From contig JAGYNZ010000008.1 of assembly GCA_018399745.1 (NCBI GenBank), positions 1 to 64,000 on the forward strand: 64,000 bases of DNA, read 5' to 3'. The notes under the pieces were generated by a model. That model saw only the letters and a program-made list of their open reading frames with translations, did no database searches and was not told where the DNA came from. The translations under genes and the position numbers were made by a program. This document shows positions 19,613 to 28,119 of this stretch, one piece after another (positions within the stretch are counted from its first letter, which is position 1; each line of letters opens with the position of its first letter). Origin of the DNA: Deltaproteobacteria bacterium (GTDB taxonomy: Bacteria; Desulfobacterota; Dissulfuribacteria; Dissulfuribacterales; UBA3076).

Positions 19613-22267
19613 CTATGAAAGGTCCTTTTGTTTGTAGGGGTTATATATTTTTAAAAAAGCAGGAAGGACCACAAGGGTAGATATGATCATAAAGCTGATG
19701 CAGGTGGTAAGCAGTTTGCCCATGCTGGCGGTCCCGGCATGATGCATAAAAGATAGTATTCCAAAGCTGATAATGGTTGTAAGGGCACTAAATAAGACGG
19801 CACGAGACGTACTGGTCTCCAGTATATTGACGTTTAACCCCAGATTGTCTCTTGTCCTGTTGATGATATGAATGCTGAAATCCAATCCGATTCCCAGTAA
19901 GAGTGGAATAACAATAATATTGGCAAAGTTGAAAGGAATGTTGAACAATACCGTCGCTGCCATTGTATAGAGAAGACCCAGTAACACAGGAAACATAACA
20001 AGTATTACCTCAACCCACCTTTTAAATATAATCCTCAAAAAAAATGCAATGAGCACAAAGGCTAGGAGAGTTGCGGTTCTGAATGCGGAGGAGATCGTAC
20101 TGCCGGACTCCAGGATGGTGACCGGTTTATCAGTGGCATCAGGTGCTATTGTCCGCACCTCTGTTACAAATTTTTTCAGATTTTGCCTGTCGTTTATATC
20201 ATTTCGTGGAAATACCTGGACTCTGTAAAGGCCTTCATCAGAGACGTAACGACTGACTAAATCTTTAGGCAGATTTGAAGGTTTAATTGTTTCTGCCTGC
20301 ATTAAGTTGTTAAAATTTTCAAGAAGGAATTCAAGATTTGACAAGAGACCAGTTTCAAGGTCCTTAAACAGTTCTTTTTCTTTACCGCTATCTTTCAGGA
20401 GTCTGTTGAAGTTTTGAATATTTTCGGCAAGACGAGTAATCGCCGAAATGTAAATTTTGTCTTCTATAACATCTGAGTTAATCTTCTCCACCAGGACACG
20501 GTATAAACTTTCCAGGGCCTTCTTGTTTTTTTCAGGGGTATATGAATCGCATTGCTTTAATTTTGGTGCAGGGGGCAGGATGAGAGCTATGTCGTTAATA
20601 AGATCCAGTTTTTCGCTCTGGTTTTCCGGAACGAAATCATCAAAAGTAACCACCCTCTCGACTTCGTTCAGCTTTCTGAGCTGTTTTGCGAGGTCTGCGG
20701 CCTCCTGTATGTCAGATGCCATGACTGATATTGTCCACAGAGTCCTCTTATCAGTTTCAATAAGACCGCGTGCAGTAACAACCGAATCTGTTGTCTGATC
20801 CGAAAGGTTAAGTGGATTTGCGTCAAAAGTGATTTTGGGCATTATCGCAGCAGCAGCCATTCCGAAAGCAATGGCTACTACAACAATCGGCATGGCATAA
20901 CCTTCAAGGAATTTCGAAACGTGTCTGCCTAAGTGAAGGGCCAGATAGTTACTTTTTTGCGGGGGTATCAGATTGATCAAAGCGGGCAATACGGTGATAT
21001 TTGCCAGCAGGTTGAGGAACATTCCGGTTCCGGCAATGAGGCCCAGTTCTGACGCCCCAACATATGCCGTAGGCACAAAGGCGTAAAATCCAATGGCCGT
21101 AGTTATTGAACATAGTATAAGGGCATTACTTACGCTCCCGATCCCTTTCAGGATGGCCTCGGTATTTGTCAGTCCTGAAGATCGTAGTTCTTTATAGTGT
21201 AAACCTATCTGAATGCTGTAATCGATTCCGAGGCCTATAAAAAGGACTATAAAGGTGATTGACATCAAATTGAGACTTCCGATAAAGAGGATAGCAAATC
21301 CTAATGTCCAGATAAGGCCAGTGACTAAGGTAAAAAGACTGACAAACACAAGGCGGACTGAACCGAGTCCTATATAGAGGATTAGTCCGACAAAAATAAG
21401 GGAGACCATACCTGCGATTCCAATATCTTTCCGAACACTGAGCAAGTCATCATGATTGATAGCAAGTCTTCCGGTTATATTGATTGTTATGCTGTTTTCC
21501 TCGTTAATATGAAGCTCATTGGCAACACTTCGAATTCTTTTGACGGCCTTTTGGGCAGGTTGTGCAGTACGGTAATCCAAAAAAGGCTCTATAATAATGA
21601 ACTGATAACCGGGCAGGGTGTTTGTTTCCTGATCGAGCATGAGTTTCTGCCAAGACATGCGGTGATTCGTTCCCAGCATAACCTTCTCAAAGGTGTCGCT
21701 TAAGCCGTCGAACAAAACCACCAGGCGTTGATGGTCCTTGATGAGTTCATCATGTTCGCCAACCACCTTTTCGATTAATGAGAATAGACCTGACAGAGAG
21801 AAGTCCTGCGATAGCGTGGCAATAAAAGGCTGAATTTCGGATAATCGATCTGTCAGGTCCTCGATCTTTTCAGGGCTCATATACATCAGTCCGTTCTTAT
21901 GGAAAAAGGGGCCTCCTCCAGGAGTATATACGGATTTAAAAATGTTTCTGTCGCCGCGCAGATTCAGTGCCAGAAGATCCCGTGCCTGTACAGCCTGTTC
22001 CGGCGTTTCGGCCTCTATCACGACCACGATGTTGTTGTGTAATGCAGGAAAGGCATCATGAAAGATTCTGGCGATCTTACGGAAGTGCAAATCATTTGAG
22101 ATCATTTGCGTGAGGTCGGTGTTTATCTTGAAATGATCCACTATGAAAAATGTTATGGCACAGGTCAGACATATTGCCGCTGCCAAAACTATAAATGAAT
22201 GTTTCAGGACCCCAGGTATCCACCATGACGGCAGACAAAATCTGTCATTTCTCAAGTATCTGAACAT
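19613..22267 (-). CDS. hpnN: HpnN, hopanoid-associated RND/MMPL transporter
   Basis: HpnN is an inner-membrane RND transporter needed in Rhodopseudomonas to move hopanoids to the outer membrane. The 884 residues show the RND layout: an N-terminal helix (near 25-45), a large periplasmic domain, five to six helices (about 280-450) with the GLGIDYSIQIGLHYKELR segment, a second periplasmic domain and a repeated helix set with GIGLDFSIHIINRTRDN. It is followed on the minus strand by nothing before hpnM's convergent end, and hpnL lies just upstream with a nine-base gap. Confidence 0.93.
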   Translation of the reverse strand: MFRYLRNDRFCLPSWWIPGVLKHSFIVLAAAICLTCAITFFIVDHFKINTDLTQMISNDLHFRKIARIFHDAFPALHNNIVVVIEAETPEQAVQARDLLALNLRGDRNIFKSVYTPGGGPFFHKNGLMYMSPEKIEDLTDRLSEIQPFIATLSQDFSLSGLFSLIEKVVGEHDELIKDHQRLVVLFDGLSDTFEKVMLGTNHRMSWQKLMLDQETNTLPGYQFIIIEPFLDYRTAQPAQKAVKRIRSVANELHINEENSITINITGRLAINHDDLLSVRKDIGIAGMVSLIFVGLILYIGLGSVRLVFVSLFTLVTGLIWTLGFAILFIGSLNLMSITFIVLFIGLGIDYSIQIGLHYKELRSSGLTNTEAILKGIGSVSNALILCSITTAIGFYAFVPTAYVGASELGLIAGTGMFLNLLANITVLPALINLIPPQKSNYLALHLGRHVSKFLEGYAMPIVVVAIAFGMAAAAIMPKITFDANPLNLSDQTTDSVVTARGLIETDKRTLWTISVMASDIQEAADLAKQLRKLNEVERVVTFDDFVPENQSEKLDLINDIALILPPAPKLKQCDSYTPEKNKKALESLYRVLVEKINSDVIEDKIYISAITRLAENIQNFNRLLKDSGKEKELFKDLETGLLSNLEFLLENFNNLMQAETIKPSNLPKDLVSRYVSDEGLYRVQVFPRNDINDRQNLKKFVTEVRTIAPDATDKPVTILESGSTISSAFRTATLLAFVLIAFFLRIIFKRWVEVILVMFPVLLGLLYTMAATVLFNIPFNFANIIVIPLLLGIGLDFSIHIINRTRDNLGLNVNILETSTSRAVLFSALTTIISFGILSFMHHAGTASMGKLLTTCISFMIISTLVVLPAFLKIYNPYKQKDLS

Positions 22268-22276
22268 ATACCAACA

Positions 22277-23266
22277 TTACTTGCCGGTAAGTTGAGGGCT
22301 TGCTTGACGTCCCTCAAGGATAAACCAGCAGATCAACCCGGGAACTCCAACGACAATTTCACGAAAACGTTTGGCAAGCGCCAATGCAAGGGCTTTTTCA
22401 GGACTGAGGCCTATCATGATACCGATAAAAAGTATTCCACCGTCTTGGACACCAAGGCCACCAGGGACGGCAAAGGCGGCGCTCCGGAATGCCGTGCTCA
22501 GACTTTCCAGAACTATGGCCTCTTGTATAGTGACAGGAGAACCCACGAAATACAAAAACAGCCATATTTCACCTGATTTAGCGATCCATCCCGCAAGTCG
22601 CCATAATCCGCAGGAAACAAGTCTATTTTTTCGAGTATAGGCGTCTGAAATTTGTTGATCCAGATTGCGGGAACTTTCTATGAGGCCCATTATTTTCCGA
22701 CTTCTTAAGAGCAAATTGATGCCCTTGGTACCAATGGCAAAGAGACCCGCCCTCTGGACTAAAATGAAACCTGAAACCGCCACTAATCCCGCAATAATTC
22801 CTACAATGATCCATAAATGAATATTTTCTTTCTGTGATTCTTGTATCAGGAGAATCAGACCGGCCACTGTAAACAGGATTTGAGTGACAAGCCCGATTGT
22901 AAAATCCACAACTACGGTAGCACTTGCTTTGGCTTTGTCCACGCTGTTTTTTCCTATTAGTTTAGCACGCAGAAAATGGCCGCCTATCTGCGCCACGGGT
23001 AAAAGTGTATTGAATGCCTCACATACCCATCTGGCTGAAACGAGATTCGAGAATCGTGGGATCATATCCTTTTCAAAAAGCTTCAACCAGCCGAATGAAT
23101 CCATTGTGATGGGTATGATACGGTAGCTGGCTATCCAGAAGAAATTCCACTTGACAATGGATAGGACGGCGAAGATATCTGTGAGATCTTCGCGGATGAA
23201 TAACCATATGAAAAGGGTAAAACCTATGAAAGAAAAAAGCAGGGTGATTAAACGATTCTTGTACAT
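22277..23266 (-). CDS. hpnL: HpnL-like integral membrane protein
   Basis: This 329-residue protein has about eight hydrophobic segments and belongs to the lysylphosphatidylglycerol-synthetase transmembrane group (UPF0104), within which HpnL is the hopanoid-linked branch. The motif PVAQIGGHFLRAKLI near residues 90-105 and the C-terminal VPGGLGVQDGG are characteristic. It shares a minus-strand unit with hpnN. A role in moving or anchoring hopanoids is inferred; the family has no settled biochemistry. Confidence 0.85.
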   Translation of the reverse strand: MYKNRLITLLFSFIGFTLFIWLFIREDLTDIFAVLSIVKWNFFWIASYRIIPITMDSFGWLKLFEKDMIPRFSNLVSARWVCEAFNTLLPVAQIGGHFLRAKLIGKNSVDKAKASATVVVDFTIGLVTQILFTVAGLILLIQESQKENIHLWIIVGIIAGLVAVSGFILVQRAGLFAIGTKGINLLLRSRKIMGLIESSRNLDQQISDAYTRKNRLVSCGLWRLAGWIAKSGEIWLFLYFVGSPVTIQEAIVLESLSTAFRSAAFAVPGGLGVQDGGILFIGIMIGLSPEKALALALAKRFREIVVGVPGLICWFILEGRQASPQLTGK

Positions 23267-23353
23267 CCTTTAAAATTTCGATCCGTTTGCTGAAAGTATA
23301 AAAAAGTTTACCTAGTCTATAACCTTTATGTGGAAATGTTTCACCATCAATCC

Positions 23354-23382
23354 TTGACAATTTGACAGCCATTAGCCATATT
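23354..23382 (+). promoter_or_regulatory. candidate sigma-70 promoter of the sulfotransferase gene
   Basis: A perfect -35 TTGACA (23354-23359) is followed after 17 bases by CATATT (23377-23382), a four-of-six -10. It lies 86 bases before the ATG of the plus-strand sulfotransferase gene, in the gap diverging from hpnL. Confidence 0.5.
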
Positions 23383-23467
23383 CAACAAAATTTGAATACA
23401 ATAGAGAGACGCTATCTTACCTGCCCTTGCCTTTGGACACTTTCCATGGATTCTACAATTTACTGAC

Positions 23468-24595
23468 ATGTATTTTCATTACCCTACGCTGTTTAAAATA
23501 TTACGTCTTTCATTCTCACGACAACACTTCTCACTGCGGCACGCGTGTATTACGTTAGTTTTTCTTATTCCATTCCTGGGCCTGCGCACATTTGTGTGGT
23601 TTATGCGCCTTCTTGACCATATATTTTTCCCCGGTTTTCGAAAACAGGCCCTGAGAACACCGGTTTACATCATTGGTAATCCACGTAGCGGAACCACATT
23701 CACTCATCGTTTGATGGCATTGGACCAGCAGTTTTCTTATCTGAAGCTCTATCATACGATTTTCCCTTCTGTGATTTGTTATAAATTTTTTGAAACAGCA
23801 GGTAAGATCGATCGGATATTTGGCAGTCCCGCAGCAAAATTACTGAACGGGATCAGTAAGAAGGGATTCAAAGGTTGGGAAACCATTCATCAAACCGGGC
23901 CTAACAAGGCTGAGTCTGATGAGATGTTTTTCGTTTATGCCATGCTCAGTCCATTGCTTGGCCTCCTGTTTCCGTATTTAAAGGACTTGGAGGAGGCAGT
24001 CTTTGTTGATCTTATGCCTTACAAAGAGCGGCAAAGACTAATGTCTTACTACAGGGATTGTCTGCAGAGGCATATGTATGCCACCGGACCGGACAAAATA
24101 CTTCTCCAAAAAGTCGCTCTTATTGCCGGGCGCCTCCATTCCATTTGCGAACTGCTGCCTGACATTCATATTGTGCATTTAGTCCGGCATCCCTACGAAT
24201 CCATACCGTCCCTGGTCAGTATGTTTGATGCGGCATGGAAGGCGCTGGATCCTGATGCCAGAAAGGACGCCCGGGCCAACCGGGAACTGGCTGATTTAAC
24301 CTGTAGATATTATTTATATCTGTATGAATTTAAGAAAAATCTTCCAGAAAATCAATTTATAGAAGTATGTTACGAAGATATGGTTTCTGATCCCCGCAAT
24401 ACAATATGCAGGATCTATCGGGCATTTGGCATGGAGTTAAGCCGCGGATACGAGAAGGTCCTTGAAAAAGAGACTCTGAAGGCCAGGCAATACAAGAGCG
24501 AACACTATTATTCCCTTGAGTCGTTCGGTCTTAATAAAGACACCATATATCGAGATCTCAGAACTATTTTTGAGGTCTATGGTTTCAAGCAATAG
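23468..24595 (+). CDS. PAPS-dependent sulfotransferase family protein
   Basis: The 375 residues match the Sulfotransfer_3 type. The 5'-phosphosulfate loop reads VYIIGNPRSGTTFTHRLM (66-83) and the 3'-phosphate-binding segment IVHLVRHPYESIPS (235-248), with the conserved Arg and Ser. An N-terminal hydrophobic stretch (about 25-50) suggests membrane association. The acceptor is unknown. Its position between hpnL and hpnA, on its own strand and with its own promoter candidate, suggests a hydroxylated lipid such as a hopanoid side chain; that is inference. No PAPS-synthesis genes are nearby. Confidence 0.85.
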   Translation: MYFHYPTLFKILRLSFSRQHFSLRHACITLVFLIPFLGLRTFVWFMRLLDHIFFPGFRKQALRTPVYIIGNPRSGTTFTHRLMALDQQFSYLKLYHTIFPSVICYKFFETAGKIDRIFGSPAAKLLNGISKKGFKGWETIHQTGPNKAESDEMFFVYAMLSPLLGLLFPYLKDLEEAVFVDLMPYKERQRLMSYYRDCLQRHMYATGPDKILLQKVALIAGRLHSICELLPDIHIVHLVRHPYESIPSLVSMFDAAWKALDPDARKDARANRELADLTCRYYLYLYEFKKNLPENQFIEVCYEDMVSDPRNTICRIYRAFGMELSRGYEKVLEKETLKARQYKSEHYYSLESFGLNKDTIYRDLRTIFEVYGFKQ

Positions 24596-24604
24596 GCGAC
24601 ATTT

Positions 24605-25597
24605 TTAGCCGTTTTTTTCTTTGGATTCCAGAAATTTATTGTGCCAGTTGACTGCGTCCCGAATAGTTCCATCCAGCGGGCGTGGCTGGTGCCCCAGCGT
24701 TTTCCACGTCCATGTGCTGTCGAATTCCAGCGAACGCTTGCATAACTTAACCCCGGTAATTGAACTTCTCGGCCTCTTGCCCGTCACGATGCCCAGATAA
24801 TGTTCCAGATAGCTCCAGGTCAACGCTACAAAATAGGGGATTTTAATTTTGGGGCATGGTACGCCACTTATCCTGCTCAGATGTTGGAAAAACTCGTAGA
24901 GGGTCATGTTATGAGCGGCCAGTATATATCTGCGTCCCGGCTGGCCGTGTTCTGCGGCAAGGCGATGTCCTGTAGCCACATCCCGAACATCAACGAAATT
25001 GAGCGTACAATCGAGATAACCTGGAATTTTTCCCTGGAGGAAATTCGATATCATTTGTCCTGGAGGGGTTAAATTTCTGTCTCCGGGACCTATGGGCAGC
25101 GTAGGACATACCGCGATCGCCGGAAGGCCGTCCTTCGCAGCCCTGAAAACGGCCTGCTCAGCCAGCAATTTTGAGCGGCAATACGGGCCAATCATGTCTT
25201 CAATGCGAGGCTGAATATCTTCAGTGATTGCTTCTTTCCCGGAGGGTGTGGCAAGAATTGACTCTGTACTGGTAAAAATAAGCCGTTTTATACCTGATCG
25301 CTTGGCTGTCTTGAGTACGTTAATGGTTCCTTCGTGATTTGTACGGTCAAAAAATTTGGGATCTCTGCTCCAGAGCTGAGGAGTACCACCCAGATGATAA
25401 ACCGTACTGCAACCGTCCATGGCAGGAGATAGCTGATCAGGGTTTAATATGTCCCCACGTACCGTTTCAATATCCTGATTCGTTTCGTCTTCAGGAAACG
25501 GATTCAGGTCATATACCCTTACCCTTTCTCCCTGTTGTACTAGTTCCCTGACGAGATGACTGCCTATAAAACCGCTCCCCCCGATTACAAGATTCAT
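24605..25597 (-). CDS. hpnA: HpnA, hopanoid-associated NAD-dependent sugar epimerase/dehydrogenase
   Basis: HpnA is an extended short-chain dehydrogenase found in hopanoid clusters and is thought to act on hopanoid side chains or their sugars. The Rossmann motif GGSGFIG lies at residues 6-12, and the catalytic YxxxK is YCRSK with FTSTES as the Ser/Thr partner. I chose the ATG at 25597 because AAGGAT precedes it and it places the Rossmann strand at the N-terminus (330 residues); an alternative start at 25630 adds eleven residues. It follows mlaA on the minus strand. Confidence 0.88.
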   Translation of the reverse strand: MNLVIGGSGFIGSHLVRELVQQGERVRVYDLNPFPEDETNQDIETVRGDILNPDQLSPAMDGCSTVYHLGGTPQLWSRDPKFFDRTNHEGTINVLKTAKRSGIKRLIFTSTESILATPSGKEAITEDIQPRIEDMIGPYCRSKLLAEQAVFRAAKDGLPAIAVCPTLPIGPGDRNLTPPGQMISNFLQGKIPGYLDCTLNFVDVRDVATGHRLAAEHGQPGRRYILAAHNMTLYEFFQHLSRISGVPCPKIKIPYFVALTWSYLEHYLGIVTGKRPRSSITGVKLCKRSLEFDSTWTWKTLGHQPRPLDGTIRDAVNWHNKFLESKEKNG

Positions 25598-25712
25598 TGA
25601 ATCCTTTTTGTTTCTGAAATTATATTTCACAAGTTCTCTAAGGCGTTATTTAAAGATATTCGTATTTTTCAATGAGTATCTTGTAGACAGGCTCAGCAGA
25701 AAGACATTGTGA

Positions 25713-26531
25713 CTATCTGCGTTTCTTTATTAATTCCGCTCGATGCTGGATATAGGCATCCCTGAAAAAGACATATGGGTCAAAGGCATCTCTCTTGAGA
25801 TTATCATATTCTTCCGGATTGATAGAGACATAATTGACCATATCTGCAGAAAATATAATGAGTTTGTGTTGAAAGTTCATGAAATAGTTCTGAGGTAATG
25901 TATAATACCCGGCAAAGGTCCCAATCCCGTCCCTTGCACTGGATGGGCCAAACAAAGGAAGGACCATATAAAATCCATGATTTATTCCATAATACCCCAA
26001 AGTTTGGCCAAAATCAGCTTTTTTTGCTTCTATGTCCCACCAATTCCTTGCAGGATCGAACAGACCGCCTAATCCGAGTGTAGTGTTTATAACAAGGCGG
26101 GCGATTTCAGTTCCTCCATCCTTGAGGCGCCCCTGCAGCAGGCAGTTGGTGAAGCTAATCGGCGTCTTGCTGTTATTCATTGCACGCCCGAGGGCTACTC
26201 TCAGATCCCTGGGAACAACAAATGAAAAGACTTTGGACACAGGTTTGATAAGATAATAATATAATTTGTCGTTTATCTGAAACATTGCACGGTTAAATGG
26301 TTCTATGGGATCGGGGACAGGCTCGATTTCCTCTTCAAAAAAGAGATCGTTTTCCCAGTCTTCGTCGAATTTTTTCTTGTCCTTATCTTCAATGATTTCA
26401 GTACAGGATCTTTGGAATGCCGAGTCGGATTCAGCCGGAGGGACGTGAGTCGGCAATATCTGGTCTGCATGAACATAGACTGTTTGTATGAGAAATAACG
26501 TGCATGCAGTCAATATACAAATAATTTTCAT
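25713..26531 (-). CDS. mlaA: MlaA/VacJ family outer-membrane lipid-trafficking protein
   Basis: MlaA removes mislocalised phospholipids from the outer leaflet of the outer membrane and passes them to MlaC. The family core is clear: PDPIEPFNRAMFQINDKLY (about 73-91), then the amphipathic helical ring region and GGLFDPA. After the signal peptide there is an unusually long acidic linker (about 30-70). The N-terminus looks like a signal-peptidase-I type ending near VHA; the LTAC at 7-10 is too early for a normal lipobox. Its neighbourhood contains an MlaC-like HpnM and HpnN rather than MlaDEF. Confidence 0.9.
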   Translation of the reverse strand: MKIICILTACTLFLIQTVYVHADQILPTHVPPAESDSAFQRSCTEIIEDKDKKKFDEDWENDLFFEEEIEPVPDPIEPFNRAMFQINDKLYYYLIKPVSKVFSFVVPRDLRVALGRAMNNSKTPISFTNCLLQGRLKDGGTEIARLVINTTLGLGGLFDPARNWWDIEAKKADFGQTLGYYGINHGFYMVLPLFGPSSARDGIGTFAGYYTLPQNYFMNFQHKLIIFSADMVNYVSINPEEYDNLKRDAFDPYVFFRDAYIQHRAELIKKRR

Positions 26532-26616
26532 CCAATCGTCCCTTTTGCAGATATCCGTAACCCCGGTTTAATTTATTGACGTATTCAGTGGTGTGACATG
26601 TGAATAGAATCGGTAC

Positions 26617-26957
26617 TGTCAATTTTTTTGTGAATTTCTCACAGGCCAATTCTTTAAGGAATGGCAGATTATTAAATACTTTTCGTATTGGGTTTGATCT
26701 CCCTGTCTGTGTGCAGCGCTCATGCAGGCAATGCAATTCCATTCTCAAAGAGATAAGGGCCGGAAGACGACGATAACAGGCAGTCTCGCCGGCAATTATT
26801 TCCAAGGGTTTCGTCCTGCGTCTAAATTCCTTATTCAGCCTCTCTATGATGTTGGTGTTTCTTAGAGATATGCATTTCTGTTAAAAATTATCCCTGCCTG
26901 CTCTTGTATCTCCTTGAAAATTTCAATTACCTCAGGTACTCTAATTTCCAAATTCAT
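26617..26957 (-). pseudogene. IS256 family transposase remnant (N- and C-terminal pieces)
   Basis: The ATG at 26957 opens a 31-codon frame, MNLEIRVPEVIEIFKEIQEQ and eleven more residues, which matches the N-terminus of IS256-type transposases and ends at a TAA (26862-26864). Directly after it, in another frame, the sequence resumes as the C-terminal region: NTNIIERLNKEFRRRTKPLE, then IIAGETACYRRL and SLRMELH. The whole DDE catalytic core between them is missing. The remnant frame reads through the inverted end without a stop. No active enzyme can be made. Confidence 0.8.
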
Positions 26958-27015
26958 GGCACTTTTCCTTTCGGTCTGATTTTTTGTGTATCAAACCATT
27001 ACAGGGAAAAGTGCC
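26958..27015 (-). promoter_or_regulatory. RBS-covering hairpin of the IS256 remnant
   Basis: Perfect eleven-base arms, GGCACTTTTCC (26958-26968) and GGAAAAGTGCC (27005-27015), flank a 36-base loop. On the minus strand the 3' arm covers the AAGGAAAAG ribosome site and abuts the transposase ATG. Such structures in IS elements block translation when transcription enters from outside. On the plus strand the same arms are followed by a T-run and could act as a weak terminator. Confidence 0.6.
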
Positions 27016-27133
27016 TTTTTTCTACTTTTTTTTAGAATTCACACAAAATATTTTACACTTCCGATAGTGCATTATGTAGAATTATTCTAAAATTTAAAAG
27101 GTCTATAAGAGATATAAGCAGATAGAGCAGGAA

Positions 27134-28060
27134 ATGGAAATCATTCTGGCCAATCCGAGGGGGTTTTGTGCGGGTGTGATTCGGGCTATCAAGACAGTCC
27201 GGCTCACTCTTGAGAAATACGGCGCGCCTGTTTATGTTCTGCATGAAATTGTTCACAATAAGCACGTGATCCAGGAACTTCGGAAACAAGGGGCTGTTTT
27301 TGTTGAAAATCTCGCAGATATTCCGACGAGGGCCGTTACCATTTTCAGTGCTCACGGAGTCTCCAGGGCGGTAGAAAAACAAGCCACTGAACTTGGACTC
27401 AGAACCATCGACGCAACTTGTCCTCTGGTGGCCAGTGTCCATAGAATGGTGAGCAAATATCATAAAGAAGGATACAGTGTGGTCATCATAGGCCATCGTG
27501 ATCATCCTGAAGTGGAGGGAACTGCCGGAAGAATCAACGGGCATGTCCATCTCATATCAACCGTCGAGGAAGTTAGGACTATGAAGGTGAATGATTCCTC
27601 ACGCATGGCCTATGTCACTCAGACCACCCTGAGCCATGATGACATTGTCGAAGTGCGCAAAGCTCTGGAAAATCGGTTTCCAGATATCAAGGGACCGGCA
27701 TCGAACATCTGTTATGCTACTCAAAATCGGCAAAATGCCGTAAAAGAGCTTGCCGGTAAAACAGACGTGCTTTTTGTAGTAGGCTCAAAAAACAGCTCTA
27801 ACTCCAACCGGCTTAAGGAAGTGGGGATGCGCCAGGGAATTGATTGCTACCTGATCGATGATGCCGGTGATATTGATCCGGGGTGGCTTGAGGGTATACA
27901 ACGTGTTGGAGTGACGGCTGGGGCCTCTGCCCCGGAGCGCTTGGTTGATGGTGTAATAAATTGGCTCCGGCATCATGGGGCAACAACAGTTCAGGAGATG
28001 GTTGGTAAAAAAGAGGAGGTAAGATTCGAACCGGCAGGGCTTGACGAGGAATTGAGCTGA
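27134..28060 (+). CDS. ispH: 4-hydroxy-3-methylbut-2-enyl diphosphate reductase
   Basis: IspH is the last MEP-pathway enzyme and makes isopentenyl and dimethylallyl diphosphate with a [4Fe-4S] cluster. Its three cluster cysteines are C12 (NPRGFCAGV), C96 (DATCPLV) and C193. H41, H74 and H124 and the QTT motif (163-165) bind diphosphate, and E126 is the proton donor position. The 308-residue length is normal. It opens a plus-strand run with a DUF116 gene and hpnH, linking precursor supply to hopanoid modification. Confidence 0.96.
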   Translation: MEIILANPRGFCAGVIRAIKTVRLTLEKYGAPVYVLHEIVHNKHVIQELRKQGAVFVENLADIPTRAVTIFSAHGVSRAVEKQATELGLRTIDATCPLVASVHRMVSKYHKEGYSVVIIGHRDHPEVEGTAGRINGHVHLISTVEEVRTMKVNDSSRMAYVTQTTLSHDDIVEVRKALENRFPDIKGPASNICYATQNRQNAVKELAGKTDVLFVVGSKNSSNSNRLKEVGMRQGIDCYLIDDAGDIDPGWLEGIQRVGVTAGASAPERLVDGVINWLRHHGATTVQEMVGKKEEVRFEPAGLDEELS

Positions 28061-28119
28061 AGTAATGTTTAACTATTATTTTTCCCGGCGATTGCCTAGG
28101 AGTACGATAAGGTTATAAG

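Larger units (their letters stand above)
26617..27057 (-). mobile_element. internally deleted IS256 (mutator) family element
   Basis: The element is about 441 bases, bounded by imperfect inverted ends: TGTCAATTTTTTTGTGAATT reading inward at 26617 and TGTAAAATATTTTGTGTGAA reading inward from 27057. It retains only the start and the end of a transposase, so it is a MITE-like non-autonomous derivative. The bases flanking the two ends do not form an identical target duplication, which suggests age or imprecise boundaries. It sits between mlaA and ispH. Confidence 0.7.
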
